From NCBI RefSeq assembly GCF_000003605.2, contig NW_003158224.1:381137-408292 (forward strand): a stretch of DNA of 27,156 bases, read 5' to 3'. This document shows positions 1-12,578 of this stretch, in pieces. This stretch comes from Saccoglossus kowalevskii (taxonomy: Eukaryota; Hemichordata; Enteropneusta; Harrimaniidae). A program made the position numbers and the translations under genes. How positions within the stretch are numbered: position 1 is the stretch's first letter; each line of letters begins with the position of its first letter. The notes under the pieces were generated by a model. That model was not told where the DNA came from and searched no databases. It worked only from the letters and a program-made list of their open reading frames with translations.

Positions 1-2740
1 TAACTTTTCTAACATCGAAATCCTGTGGGAGACATTGCAGTAGAAGGCTCACATGACAGAAATGTATAAAAACACGATAAAATAACGTAACGAAACTTAA
101 CACGAAAAAAGCCCCCGTTGGCAAAATGGGTAATAAACTAGATCAGTAGCCCGGAGGATTTATATGTTGTCAATAATGGTTTCCTCATCGACTCGTAAAG
201 AATAAGGAAAACCGTGCGTCGCCGCGCGTGAAACAAACGTTATAGGGGTAAAGCGACTTATGCACCAGGGCGTTTTCACGATACTCGCGAGTAGTAAAAT
301 GGGATGTATGTGTTAAGAATAGTTTAAGGTGGGAGCCTGCTAATAAGGTTTGTGAAAATTGGTTGTAAATGTCAATATTGTGTACAATCATTGAATTTTA
401 TTTCCATGGTAATATAAAACAGCAATTTGTCTTGTGTAACAGTACCGTAATTTGCGTATTCCATCAGCTACAATTTTTGTTTTACCCTATGTCACAATTT
501 GAGATATATGACATAATATCATAATATCGCCGATTTTCTGAAACTGACAAAATCACCATTCACTAAAACCTTTGCACGAAAACTAAACTGGTCTTTATAT
601 TGACCGGAAGTACAATTTATTGTACAACGGGCGATTTCTATGTATTTTAAGAGCAGATTTCTACCTTGCACATGACCACAGTCCCTCTATTAATGACAAA
701 GGGACTGTTACATGACGATGGAACTAAGGTATATACGCTTTACAGTAAGTATCCGACGAGACAATGACTCAATGCGAGGCCACGAGAACTGAGAAAGTAC
801 CAATTTGGTATAATACAACCAATCATAAAATACCCGATAAACGCGAGATCATTGTAGCGGCGAGGTTTCATCCCCACTTTGGTAACCTGTATAATATTCT
901 AAATGCCAAATTTGTTGCTAGCTCGGAGCGATTTTCTTGTAACGCAACACGAAGTAGTCAATTTCAATTAGAGCACCCCCATCTTGCGATTTTATCATAG
1001 TTCGTGGAACTATACTTTAAAAAGTCTGCATTCGCATGTTTGTGCCTATTTCTCTGTGCAATGCGGATTTCCGGTGCACGTGATATTCTTCGATGACGTA
1101 AGCAGCTTGTAGACTTATTCGAAGTTCGTTCTCGTCGCGTGCGCATGTTCTTCTATGACTCGCTCATACCCTCGATTATTTTAATATTTTGCACGATGTA
1201 CCGATCACCTTGATTCAAACATTTACATTTCATGACGGGGAGTGGTAGATTTGTCAGTGTCTGTTATGACTCAGACCACTAAGGTTATGGTTATAACCAA
1301 ACTGGGCACGGACGCGAATAAACAAAATGGCGGATTTGAAGACGTAGTCGGACACAATTATCACGTGAAACATAAAATGCAATCATTTTTAAAGGTAATA
1401 AGTGCATACCTTGGCTTGTAATTTTCCACACTGGTGAATAAGGAACTGGCAATTCGTTTCCGTTTTAAAGAAAGGCCATTTAACGAAGCGTATATTATAC
1501 AAGACAGCATTTGATACGTCGAAAATAACTGTCAATGGATATACAAGCTGCTCGCTGATTGGTCCGACTGTTACACAAGTCATTTTGCCTGATTCGGAAT
1601 GGTAAAAGACAAAAATTACAATTTTGGATGCTCGGTAGTCAGGTAAAATTTGGTTATGGTCTACTTCAATAACAATTTTGAAAACTCAATTTTACTAAAT
1701 AGACTTATCTTTGCATAGTATTGATTTGTTGTGGTCTTTACTTGGAATAAAAATGTAAGTATTTTAAAATAATCTTCAATGCTGGGCTGGAACCTTTCTG
1801 GCAGAGCAGGTGAAATTTGAAAGTTACATTTCCTTGTGACTGGTACGAAAATTTGAGAAATTTCAAAGACCGGTATAGAGAGCGTACACATACTGGTGAA
1901 ATCAAACATAATCGAATAAACACACGATAATGTATCACTGCTTTTCAACAGGTGATTTTCCGTTCAACTGCGTGATCTCGCGAGATGCATGAAAGACGCG
2001 CGTCGAACGTCTGTCGCAAAAATCGAACGATTTGATTTTCAACTCGAATTTCTTTATTTCGTAGCTCACATCGTTATGCCGATCTTCAACAGAGGAATAT
2101 TGCTTTCGAATACCCTTACTTAATCGAAATTGTCTATCATCAAATGTATACAGCACATTATTAAGCATGGAAATGCCCCCAAAATATTTTCGCGTTTGTG
2201 GAATCCCACGCGATGTTTGACGCCACTACGACGCTATGACCTTTGTTTGTCCTGTTTTTACGTTCGATTTCACGCATAACGCGTGATTCTCGCAGTGTAC
2301 GGAAAATGGTCTACTGATGAATAATAAATATATTACTTTATATTTTCAAGGTTTACCCTTTAGGGAGCTGAAAGGTATCCGTCCACACGTCGCCTCTTCA
2401 GTCATGGTATTATCAACCACATGGCAAACACTGGAAGATTGCGAGGGCTTTTCTATTTTTGGCGGGTGGCGAATGGAAATTGATCTGCCAAGTTTAACAG
2501 CTATGAAAATTATTTACATACTTCATTGTGTGTGGATTGATCCATGTCTCGTCATTTCGCATTAAATGAAATGTATGCTAATTATATCATCATCAAAGAT
2601 CGCCCAGCTTCCATTATATTATTGTTCAAGAGTTCACTGTCAGTCGGCTTACAAAAACACGTGAGCGCTGCAAAATGATCACAATATAAATTAGAAACAA
2701 CCGGAATTTTGATAATTTAGTTAAATATGTCATTCAACCC
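1..2740. other. 3' flank, no gene found
   Basis: AT-rich DNA with open frames below about 100 codons and no recognised domain, RNA gene or transposon end. Confidence 0.6.
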
Positions 2741-2743
2741 GTT

Positions 2744-2761
2744 GGGGGGGGGGGGCGGGGG
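2744..2761 (+). repeat. G-tract: twelve G, one C, five G
   Basis: An almost pure G run in otherwise AT-rich flank. It could form a G-quadruplex or triplex, or reflect slippage. The run length may be an assembly error. Confidence 0.9.
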
Positions 2762-3695
2762 TCGCCGGTTAACGGAAGACCCGCCGAAGTTAAAAGGCAT
2801 TAAAAACGTTCTTTAATTTCAACGATTATAAGGAAGGTTATTTGTTTAAATTTATCATAAATACCGAGTTAAATTGATCTGTCGTCGTTTGATAGTAACA
2901 GTTTCGCAGAACAGATAAAGCATAACAACCTTTCCCGGTGAACAACTGGAAAATTATCCGATTTGTGCAATTTGTGGGGACACTTAACTAACACCTCTTT
3001 ATTGTGTTGTCATACACAGAATCGATCACAGCCAATGATTAAAATGTCGACGGTATAAGTAATCGACAAAACTATCGCTCGTTCTGAAATGTACGCACCG
3101 GGTGATTACTTCATAAAATCAGTCTGCACCATCATACTTGTTGCCATGGCAATGGAGGAGTGGTTTGACTTCAATCTTCTCTCCCCCCCCCATAATTTAT
3201 AAATATATTTTACTAGTTCGAGTGTCGGTAGGTCCCACACCCTCTTCTCTTTGTTGGGATACAATTGGGGTGGCTCAGTAACCACAATGCAGTCCGGGTA
3301 CACGAGATTGCAATACGTCCGGTTTACAACAATCGCAATGTCACCTGGGAAGCGTCGACATGAAAAACAATTTTTTTTTAGATGTTTTATATCTAAATTT
3401 CCAAAACGAAAAAAAAAGCCAAAGACATGTAAAACGTGACTGTATCTCTATAAACTGTAAACTACAGATTGAGTTTTTAAACATTTATAGCCAAATAATA
3501 TTGTCCGACACGGTAATTAGTATCACACCATGAAAATACTGAAGTTCTTCTTAAGTATCGCTCTACATCATTTCGCATCAGCAATCTAGAAAATCGCTAT
3601 AAAATAATCTACAATTACATTTATTTTCACGAAACAAATGCCATCACATAGCATCACAGCAAGTGATGAAAAGGCAGACTAATCATGTTTGTTTA
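2762..3695. other. 3' flank, no gene found; contains an X-box-like palindrome
   Basis: AT-rich, no coding signature on either strand. A nine-C run near 3183-3191 and the X-box-like site at 3140-3153 are the only visible structures. Confidence 0.6.
3140..3153. promoter_or_regulatory. RFX X-box-like palindrome GTTGCCATGGCAAT
   Basis: TTGCCATGGCAA (3141-3152) is a perfect 12-bp palindrome. With the flanking bases it matches the RFX X-box except for the final base (T for C). It lies about 10.8 kb beyond the Sp6-9 stop codon. Confidence 0.35.
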
Positions 3696-3875
3696 AGACT
3701 TAGAATGAACAAGATTTGTTATTATTTAGAATTGTAGTAACGTATTGGCGATGTCCACTAGAAATTGAAACACTTATAATAAATCAGACTTAGAATGAAC
3801 AAGATTTGTTATTATTTACAATTGTAGTAATGTGTTGGCGATGTCCACTAGAAATTGAAACGCTTATAATAAATC
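3696..3875. repeat. tandem duplication, two copies of 90 bp
   Basis: Copies at 3696-3785 and 3786-3875 are the same length and differ at four positions (about 95.6% identical). Three of the four changes are transitions. The partial AG after copy two ends the repeat. No open frame or known repeat family is recognised in the unit. Confidence 0.96.
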
Positions 3876-3877
3876 AG

Positions 3878-6130
3878 TGAATTTCGTTCTAAATATGTAT
3901 GTTTCTATATATTCCTGAGAATGAATGTTAACAAAACAGCTGAATGTGGTATGTTTCAATAATACAATCAAAACGAAAAACACGCAAATGTAAATTTTAA
4001 AAATAATATACCGTGACAGTAGGTGGGGGCAAGAATTACGGGGAGAAATGTACATAGATGTAAGACGTAATTATGTTCAATTTTAAACCATTAATATGTT
4101 TACCCTCAAAGTCAAATGCTTGATAATCTGTTTAGAACGGACACTTGCGGTTTTTTTTCTTGGAGGCTATAATAATTTGCACGACCGTTTTGTTTAAATA
4201 GTTGCTTCATAATCGGTTTTTTGTTTGCTCTCAGCCGAAATTGAAGACACTAATTTCACTTAATCGCCGATTATATCACCCTCGCACTAGGGAAACACAA
4301 ACGATCATCGCTTGTCATACAGCGCGTGTGCGCATCCCTACAGGTGTGTCAATTTCCAATTTGTTACAAGTTGTCCATTTCATTTCGTCAATTGGCTGCA
4401 CTGCGCGCGTTTCCTTTTTTAACGCAATTTGACAAATTGCGTTAAATGTTGCATTTTCAGGGGCCGTTCCGCAGTGTGCGACGGAAATGGCCGATTACGG
4501 TGTTCGGTTCCCGCCAGCTAACAACAACAGACAATATAAACGTATCGCTTAGCATAATGGTTGTTATAGAACGATGTTTGCTAGCAGAAATCACTGCTGT
4601 TCAGTCCGCGAAGTCCAGATCGGAAGTAGCCAAATTGTGTCCAATTACCGAATTATCGTGATTCACAAAGCGACACAAAACCCACTAAAATTGCATATTT
4701 TTCCTTCTTTCTTTGGAAGTGACTTTAAACTATTTATGGCACTGCTATTATCCCTCTGTTGTCAAAAACGTTATCTTGAAAGGTAAAATACATTTGCAAA
4801 TTACAAAATTGGTCGCGTTATTTACTCAGCGTGTTATCGCGTAAATTGACAGCCCACGGGGGTCGCGCCATTTTGCTTGGATAACAGATACTAACCGGAG
4901 AATCAAAATTGGAGTGCCTTTTTTAAATCAACGAACGGGAAAGTATACGTCATAAACATCAACAATTTTGGTTTCTAAGAATATAAGAAAACACGGATTG
5001 TTTGTCAAGAAAAATCTCAATTTGGCAAAAAAATAGAGGAATAAAGCTTATTTATGATTATTCTATTCAAGGGTCGATCGCGACATTGTCACTCGTAGCA
5101 GGGAAAACGAGTTTCTCATACGCCTGTAAATCAAGAGGCATGTCTATTGTGACCGGAGTTACAGCTTCACAGATGGCGGAAATGTTGGCTTCAAAATAAA
5201 AAGGTGGTGATATAAATAATAAAGCTTGTACGTGATTGATTGTCGCTGCTGCTGTAGTAGCTTTAAAAAAAACTTCTTTTGAGATTCCGATTCCTAGAAA
5301 ACACACATTTACTAATAAAACGATGCTGTCGACGGCTGTGATGAATTGTTGCAATACTGTTAACATTTCTAATGAAATCGTTGAAATTCACGAATGTAGG
5401 CGAGTAGTACGGTCATCCAGGGTCCACCGTGACGGAGCGTGTAGCTCTACAATATAGTTATACTTGCTCCAGTTAAATGTGGGTGTTGGTGTGCTGAATT
5501 TGGGCTGATATTGAAAACCAAATCTACAGAAAAATTATAAAAAATAACAATTAACAAAATCTATATCAAAATCTAAAATCGGAAGCACCGCCTATGATAA
5601 AATACAGCAACATCATGCAGAAAAAATCTGAAAAAAGTGAAGAACAAATAACTTCTAAAGTATGTCTACCATCCCATGTTTCCCCTTAGACTGCAAAAGC
5701 AATACAAACATCTCCAAAGTTGCTAAAAGCAAAATACATAAAATGGATCCTGGAGATCATCATACAGTATATATTTTTCCTGGGCTGGGTGGGGGTCACC
5801 GGGGATGTGGGGTCCCCAATAGTACGCAACTATCGGATGAAAATCAATCACATACCCTCTCTGCATTAAGTTATTATTCACGGTGTTTTCTATTACAAAG
5901 CGGTACCTTTTCACTGTTGGCGTGCTGGCCAGCATGTCTACCCTCCATCACGTATCACTGTACAGAGAAGCTGTAAACAACAAATACAATTCATCCAACA
6001 CTGCGTTGGATTTGTTTCAGAGATACAGAAGTATTATCATTCTATTTTCTCAATGTGCACACGTGTTCAAAATCACACTAACTAGAGTACTATTTCTGAT
6101 GAGATTTTCAAATGGTTACTCACTCACTAT
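3878..6130. other. 3' flank, no gene found
   Basis: AT-rich, with short unrelated open frames (up to 114 codons near 5883-6227). Nothing recognised except the palindrome at 4418-4446. Confidence 0.6.
4418..4446. repeat. perfect palindrome with 14-bp arms and 1-nt centre
   Basis: The arms TTTAACGCAATTTG (4418-4431) and CAAATTGCGTTAAA (4433-4446) are exact reverse complements around a single A. It could extrude as a cruciform or serve as a symmetric protein-binding site. No transposon ends or target duplication are evident. Confidence 0.95.
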
Positions 6131-6134
6131 ATGT

Positions 6135-6179
6135 CACCTGTTGATTTACGTGTCACGTGATATGCCATGTCATCACGTG
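6135..6179. promoter_or_regulatory. three E-boxes phased at about 20 bp
   Basis: CACCTG (6135-6140), CACGTG (6154-6159) and CACGTG (6174-6179) start 19 and 20 bp apart, close to two helical turns, so bHLH dimers would sit on one face of the DNA. TCACGTGA around the middle site is the MITF/USF/TFE-type form. Confidence 0.4.
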
Positions 6180-6491
6180 GTGATTGTTGACTTATTTATA
6201 TTGTTGAACATTTTCTTTTTACTTTAAACTTTTTTGGGTGAAATTCGTGAATACTGGATACAACGTCTTCTAAATTAAAAAAAAAAGTCTACAACCGCCG
6301 AGGTACTAGTAGTCTGATTCTTCGGCAAATCGATATTTTGCGACAATATCAATATGCATAGATTAAGAACAATATCTATACGTGTTGGGAAATATGAGTT
6401 TTTAAGCATCCGACGAAATATTATCTTTGAAGGTTTTAGTTTAGAACACGCTGCACTTTGCTGAGTCTAGCCAATCCACCACTTCTATCAG

Positions 6492-6601
6492 GATTAGCGA
6501 TGAATCCTGCGACAAAACTCTGGACTCAGCAACAAGGGTCCCGATGTTAGCAAGGCGGGCCAGTCAGCCCAGCTCATCGAATTGTGTCGCCTCGGGCGAC
6601 G
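6492..6601 (+). other. exon-like GC-rich island with acceptor and donor signals
   Basis: A pyrimidine-rich stretch ending in AG (6490-6491) precedes 110 nt that stay open in one frame and end at ACG|GTAAGA (GT at 6602-6603). The frame reads roughly SDESCDKTLDSATRVP, then a Ser-rich stretch. No domain is recognised and no partner exon was found. The island also contains the small hairpin GTCGCC-TCG-GGCGAC (6586-6600). It could be an exon of an unknown gene, a non-coding RNA piece or a repeat. Confidence 0.2.
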
Positions 6602-6609
6602 GTAAGACT

Positions 6610-9600
6610 TAACTGCCCATGAACGAATACAAACTCATTTTGATGCCTACTTGCTAGTTCAATCTGCAGCCGGCCCAGTATTGATACGTAGACGAGAAAA
6701 CGAAAAAAAGATAAAACATTTAGACGCCAGACTATGAAAACCCCTCAAGGTTATATCCGAAGTTTCAGAGTTTTTCCTGCTGGCGTTGCTGTTAAAACGT
6801 ATGTATTTTTAAGGTAAGATCTAATTGAACGCCGAAACCCAGTGAATTAAAGTTAGCCCCCGATTGGCCTGTCAGTTAGGTGTTATGATTTGAATAGCCA
6901 ATTGGGACTATTTTGTTAGGCGTGCGACTGTCAATAATTGTTCGTTTCCTTGATGGTAAACTTTGACTATTTAATAGGGTATAGTATCAATAACTTGAAG
7001 TCGAACTCGTTCAATTTGTCTTTTTCAATCATTAAAAAGTACGCAGTCTATCGCTATCTCGATATGATAAAATATTTCCCCTAAAATGCCTATTTATATA
7101 ACAGTAGATATATTGCGTGTTGAGTCCGGGTAAGTCCTCATATCCACCATTTTGTTTATCATAGTACCTAGATAGCGGTGTTAGAATCACCAAAATGTAA
7201 AATGTTTCATTTGAAACACCAAGAAAATCTAAAAAATACAATCGCTTAATAGTGAACGCGTTTGCTCGAAATTAGTAAGCAAAACAAATTAATGTGTTTA
7301 AATATTACCCACACTGTAGGGGCACAGTAAATAACCTTTGATTTTGTTATTCCCCGAAATATTTATTTTCTAAGTTCTTCGATCGTTATTTTTTGAAAAA
7401 AAGCTTTGTGGATTTCGATCATCGAAGCCGTCAAGATCCCCAATTCACATGAAGCGACTCAATGAGAATATATGTGTCTACCAGTATCATTGGAGAATCT
7501 ATTCAAGTGTAACCCGGACAATTACTAACCGCCTTGTACCCGAATAACCTCCGTCATACACCCCTTGTTAAACAATATTCCACTTGAAGACCTTAGTAGA
7601 GTGTTCACCTAAATAAGCAAATTCATTGATTTCGCCTTGAGAATTACAAAGACCTTGCGAAAAGTAAAAGACAGAGGAGACAATGAGGTTGTTCATCATT
7701 GTGAACGATGACGTATCAGGGTTCGGGTCGTCTAACATGGTTACACTGAGGGTTGTTTTGCTCATCGGTACTACTTTCTTTCACTTCGAGAAAACAGTTT
7801 TGTTTGCGTGTGTTTCTCACCATATTTTTCATATTTCTGGCCCAAACCGCGTTTTGTTTAGTACATAGCGAGGTTCTTTGATTTGTTCACAGAGACGGGT
7901 GCTTCTATCGAAGTGCGAAGGAAGACACCTTCAAAGTTGTAAATTTTGTTTTCACATCTCGGGCCCAACCTGAAACGAGGTATTCAATAAATTGCCGGCT
8001 TACGGGTCCGTTAGTTGAACAGTTATTCTTCGGCGTCTACGCCCCCTAGGGAGTTTGAGTTTAGAAAACATGTTTATTTTACGATTAATCGCTGATGATA
8101 AAGCCAATCTCAGCGTAGAATCTCCAAGTCACTTTTAAAAGGTTCAATGTAATTGTGATCGATAATGTTTGGCCCCCGAAATTTACGGCTTAAACGGGTT
8201 GGAACAGGAGCATCATTCCAACGTGAAGACCCGTGTCATCAGAGTTTTGTTTTTAGGTATTCGAGCGTGCTGGGTGACAACATCTACCAACATTCTCGCT
8301 TTGAAAGAAGAACGCGTTTGTTATTGATGCTGACTGTTGGCAAGCTAATGAAAAATATGTAAACATTATGAATTTCCTCGTTTGGCCCTACTGAAAACTT
8401 TTGCGCTGCAATCCACAAGTATTTTCAGATTCATCATTAAAATTCGCGTGAACCTACGTACGTGTTCAGCAAACTTTTGAACGGTACGAATGTCATTCGC
8501 TTCGCTCGGGTAGATTTCAGGAGGCACTTGTCCTGGGAACTAAATTTTTTCCTTTTACCAGCTCTGCCAGGGACGATTTTATATTTGCGCAATAAACGTG
8601 AAGGTAAACCCGAAATTAGATAAGAATTAGATACCATTCTTAAAAGCAGACCGCTTTTAACGGCCCGGGGGACATTCCGATTAACAGGCGTTTCACACCA
8701 CCCGAAAACTCTTGAGATGAACCTGATTCTATCGATAACTTCGACACATGCCGACCGGAGCGAAAACACGCGGGGCTCGATACACCGGGCATCCCTCGTG
8801 ACGTCTTCTACAGTGCTGTGCTTTGTGGAGACACAGCGTCCACACTTTTCCAAATTCGTTCACATTCTGCGTTGTTGACAGTAAACAAAAATGACGCCAA
8901 TATTTGAGCGTTATTTTTTGTAAGTTGATGTTTTCCAACTTCACTGCAGACATCATTCCGAATACGCAGAGAGTACTGAAACTTAAGAACCGTTAAAACG
9001 GTGTATAAAATGTATTGTATTGACAACATAACCGGATACGATGTCTGGTAGTTTATTTTATTGACTCGAAGTGAATTATTTGAGCCCCTCCCCGCCTCCC
9101 TCCCCACACCCACTAATTGTGATAACGGTGCATTGGTTTGGCTGAGTCGATCACTAAACACGTTCACATTCAGTGTCCGACCCTCGTGAACATTCAAAGC
9201 TGTAAAACAAACAGTTTGTTTGCAAGTGATTCCTGGTGAGCGTGATATCTGTTTGGCCCCCTCCGCAATTTTTATAATGAAAATTAAAAATAGGTATCTA
9301 ATCAGATACTACTGATAGTAAAAATGACCAATAACTAACTACTACTTTCCACAACTTTTATACGCTTGTTCGAAGTTACCACGTGGTGATGTGCTTGATT
9401 TTCAGCACCGCTCCGAGCGACGGAGCTATCCCCGGATGTCGGGGTATTTCAAATCAAACCTTCATCTATCATACAGTGGTGTGATAGATATATATTCGGA
9501 GGACGATTTCAATGATTATTGCCTGACTAGCTACGAACAAAACTTAAATGGTGGCATATTTGATGAAGCATTTGACAAAAAATACCACGTGACAATGACA

Positions 9601-12500
9601 CTCGCACACCGGCTCGACATAGAGACAGGTTCAAAAGCGAGACGTAAGCCGAACCTCCGGGACAAGTTTCGTATTGGATGAGTGTTTTTTTGTTTATTTT
9701 GTATTTGTTTTTACGCAGTTTGAATGTTTTGGTCATTTTAGTATTGTTTGGATATAGTATGTTGATTACAAATTGTTTGCAAGCTACGGTTACCAAAATA
9801 TGAAAATAGGCATATATTATGAGATCTTTACCCAAAGTAAATTTCCATGTGCCCGAGCTCGAGAAAGAAGTTATGCGTAAATTCTGGTAGGCTGCAAACA
9901 AAAATGCACACAAATCTTATAAAGAAGGTTTCGAAATTTGAATGTGCCAACCCAGACCGTTGAACTGCATTAATATTAATAATTAATATGCTTTCACCCT
10001 TTTGATGACATAATTTGTTCCAGCCAAAATGCTGGTGCCACATTTTTACGTATTTTTTTTTATTTTGTTAATTGTCGACTTGGTGGCCATAATTTCCTAC
10101 TACTACAGGTCTTGGCGATCTGTAAATGATATACTAGTATTTTGTGTAAGGCGACCAATGTTGACATTGACTTTAAAAGGGTTATTAACTGCGTCACTTA
10201 TTCTTGAAGTAATACATGCTCGAAAATGTGCACTGAACCTGAGTGTATCACCCAAATACTAGTTACTTTATCGTAAAACGTATATGTATATTGCCTAAGA
10301 AGATCAAAGTTCCAGATAGCAGTCGTTATGGAATAGCTGGCGTACGAGGTTTTGATTTTCTAAAAAAAAAAAAAGCATCGCCGACTACTATTTCGTCGAC
10401 TTAAAGTGAAGTGTCAAATTTAAAAAGTCTAAATACTTGGGAGAAAAAGGATCATCTTAATAGTAAAAGGATTGTAATGAATAAGCAAGCGTTTTGTCAC
10501 GTCCCGACAAGACAGTCACGTGTTGTGTTTATACCATTCTTTGATAAATAATATTTCGTATTCGTATCCGTCTTTATTAGATCAGCCCGCCCTTCACATT
10601 TGTTTTTCTGACACCGACATACTTCCCAAACAAGTATTCGTATTCCGCCACCAGTTCGGGTCGTGCCATAGTGAAAAAAAGTGGGTCTGACATACAGTAG
10701 CCAGGGGTGCCTGTCTGGGTATTTTATAATAAGCACCGTCACAAGCTTTTAAAAAGAAAACTCTTGTGTCAGCGATATTAAAGTGGGTGCATTGTCTGTC
10801 GGTGTTGTTCTTTTGATGGCGTAGCATTCCGATTAAAGATGTCTAAACTCAGTAAAATGGGTCAAACCAAAACATCAATGAATCGCATTGCACATGTCGA
10901 AAAATATGAAACAAAAATACCCATAAAATACTGGGCCAATTTGAATTACAAATCGGATAAAAAGATTTTAAATTTCCCAATAAAATTACGCAGTCAAATA
11001 TATACAAAATGTATAATTTTCGCATGACGTCACATTGCTGTCGACTTTATCAACCTCAACGGCGGGTAATGTTCCCAGGGATTATGATATGATGATGCCG
11101 GAAATAATGGGTTTAAGGAAACAGATTCAATTTGGGAGATAATCCTGCGATATCATCAAACCGCTCATCATTCGTTATAGCGTGCAAAAAAACAAGTTTC
11201 CCGAGCTCTGAATCGTACTCTGTAGAAGTAAAATGTTTTTCTTCAAGTTCTGGGTAAAACGTGAACAAATATATTTTTAAATATTGGCCAAAGTATTTTG
11301 CCAAAAATTGACATTTTTAGGACAGTTTTCATAAAATAAAATGATAGAGACAACATTATTTGATTTTTTGAGTTACCGTACTCACTTTCAAAACAAATAT
11401 TTTGAAAACAATTCAAGACAAGAACGAAATCCCTACTAAGTCATGGTATGCTTTAGCCGATGTGACTACGAAAAACGATGAGATAGGAGGAGATTTGTGC
11501 ACCATGGCAACCAATGATAAATATTTATGTATTTATGAAATGACAAACATTTCTTTAACAAATAGTTCGGTGACCCCAAATGTTTTCATGCCAAAATACT
11601 TATATTGGCATAGGATACTACATGATAATAAAATTTAGGACTTGTTCTTTTTCATTCATGATTATGTTTCTACCTCACCACGTGGATGGACGACGGTATC
11701 TAAAAATCGTTTTTATTTCTACCTCCTACAAAGACACTGGGGTTTTTTGTAGCGTCTCTTTGTCGCGATGTTAAATTAAAATGCAGTGTTTTAGTGCACG
11801 TTCATAAAGCTGTGATGACATCACCATATTGTTCTAATGGTCACTTTCGTTGTCTTGTTTCTTAATGAACCCTATATTTGCCTTTGTTTTTCGAGGGGCG
11901 TGTAAGTTGTCTTCGCACCAAAGTGTCGAAAATGCAGTCGGAACTATTAAATTTAGTGTGTTCGTCCGGAAATTGCGGATTACTAGATTTAATGATATGG
12001 GATGTGAATTCGCTTTGACTGGATGCAAGTCGAAATTGAGACTGGACATACTGGGGTGGGGTTGTCTTTACAAACAGTGAGTTGAAAATTATATACCGCT
12101 GTTCTCGGGTTATGTGAACAAACAGCACGAGGTTGCCAACTACTTGAACAATACCAGACGCAGATAAGACCAAGTGGGCTGCACCGGTGTCAAAAGTGCT
12201 AGTCAAAATGGTATTGTTGCTCGAATCCAGACAATACTACTACTCGGCAATGCCGCGTTTGAGATTGACTCCCAGAAAAAATATGCTAATACCTAACCAA
12301 ACATACAACCGTATTTCGACAAAATAAAAATTGTAGAAAAGTTAGTTTGAGTAGGTGTAATACCTGTTCATGGTCTCAGGTATTAATACCCCATCGTGAG
12401 TTAAGTGGTCACTCAATAGTCTCTTCATTCGCTGTATATACATAGGTGATCGCGCCAAAAAGTGTGCTGCATCTACGTTAATTGGATCGGTTGAGAGCCG
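6610..12500. other. 3' flank, no gene found
   Basis: About 5.9 kb of AT-rich sequence. The longest open frames (8437-8853 minus, 138 codons; 8808-9197 minus, 129 codons; 9527-9913 minus, 128 codons) overlap each other or have no recognisable domain, and I regard them as chance. A TCF-like GATCAAAG occurs at 10302-10309. Confidence 0.6.
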
Positions 12501-12511
12501 GTAAAGACCAG

Positions 12512-12578
12512 GCAAACAAGGTCGAAGAAAAGAAGGGACACTAATAGGCCCTTCACTGACATTCTGTGCCTTGTTTGC
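12512..12578. repeat. nested inverted repeat (67-nt hairpin)
   Basis: Outer arms GCAAACAAGG (12512-12521) and CCTTGTTTGC (12569-12578) are perfectly complementary. Inner arms GAAGGG (12532-12537) and CCCTTC (12549-12554) pair around an 11-nt loop, with unpaired internal loops of 10 and 14 nt between them. A transcript could fold into a two-stem hairpin, but the internal loops are too large for a typical miRNA precursor. Confidence 0.7.

Noticed and set aside
8437-8853. 138-codon minus-strand open frame
   Set aside because: No domain, overlaps other chance frames, no supporting splice or promoter signals seen.
9376-9389. ACCACGTGGT palindrome as a regulatory site
   Set aside because: A lone 10-bp palindrome with no neighbouring partner site; chance is a sufficient explanation.
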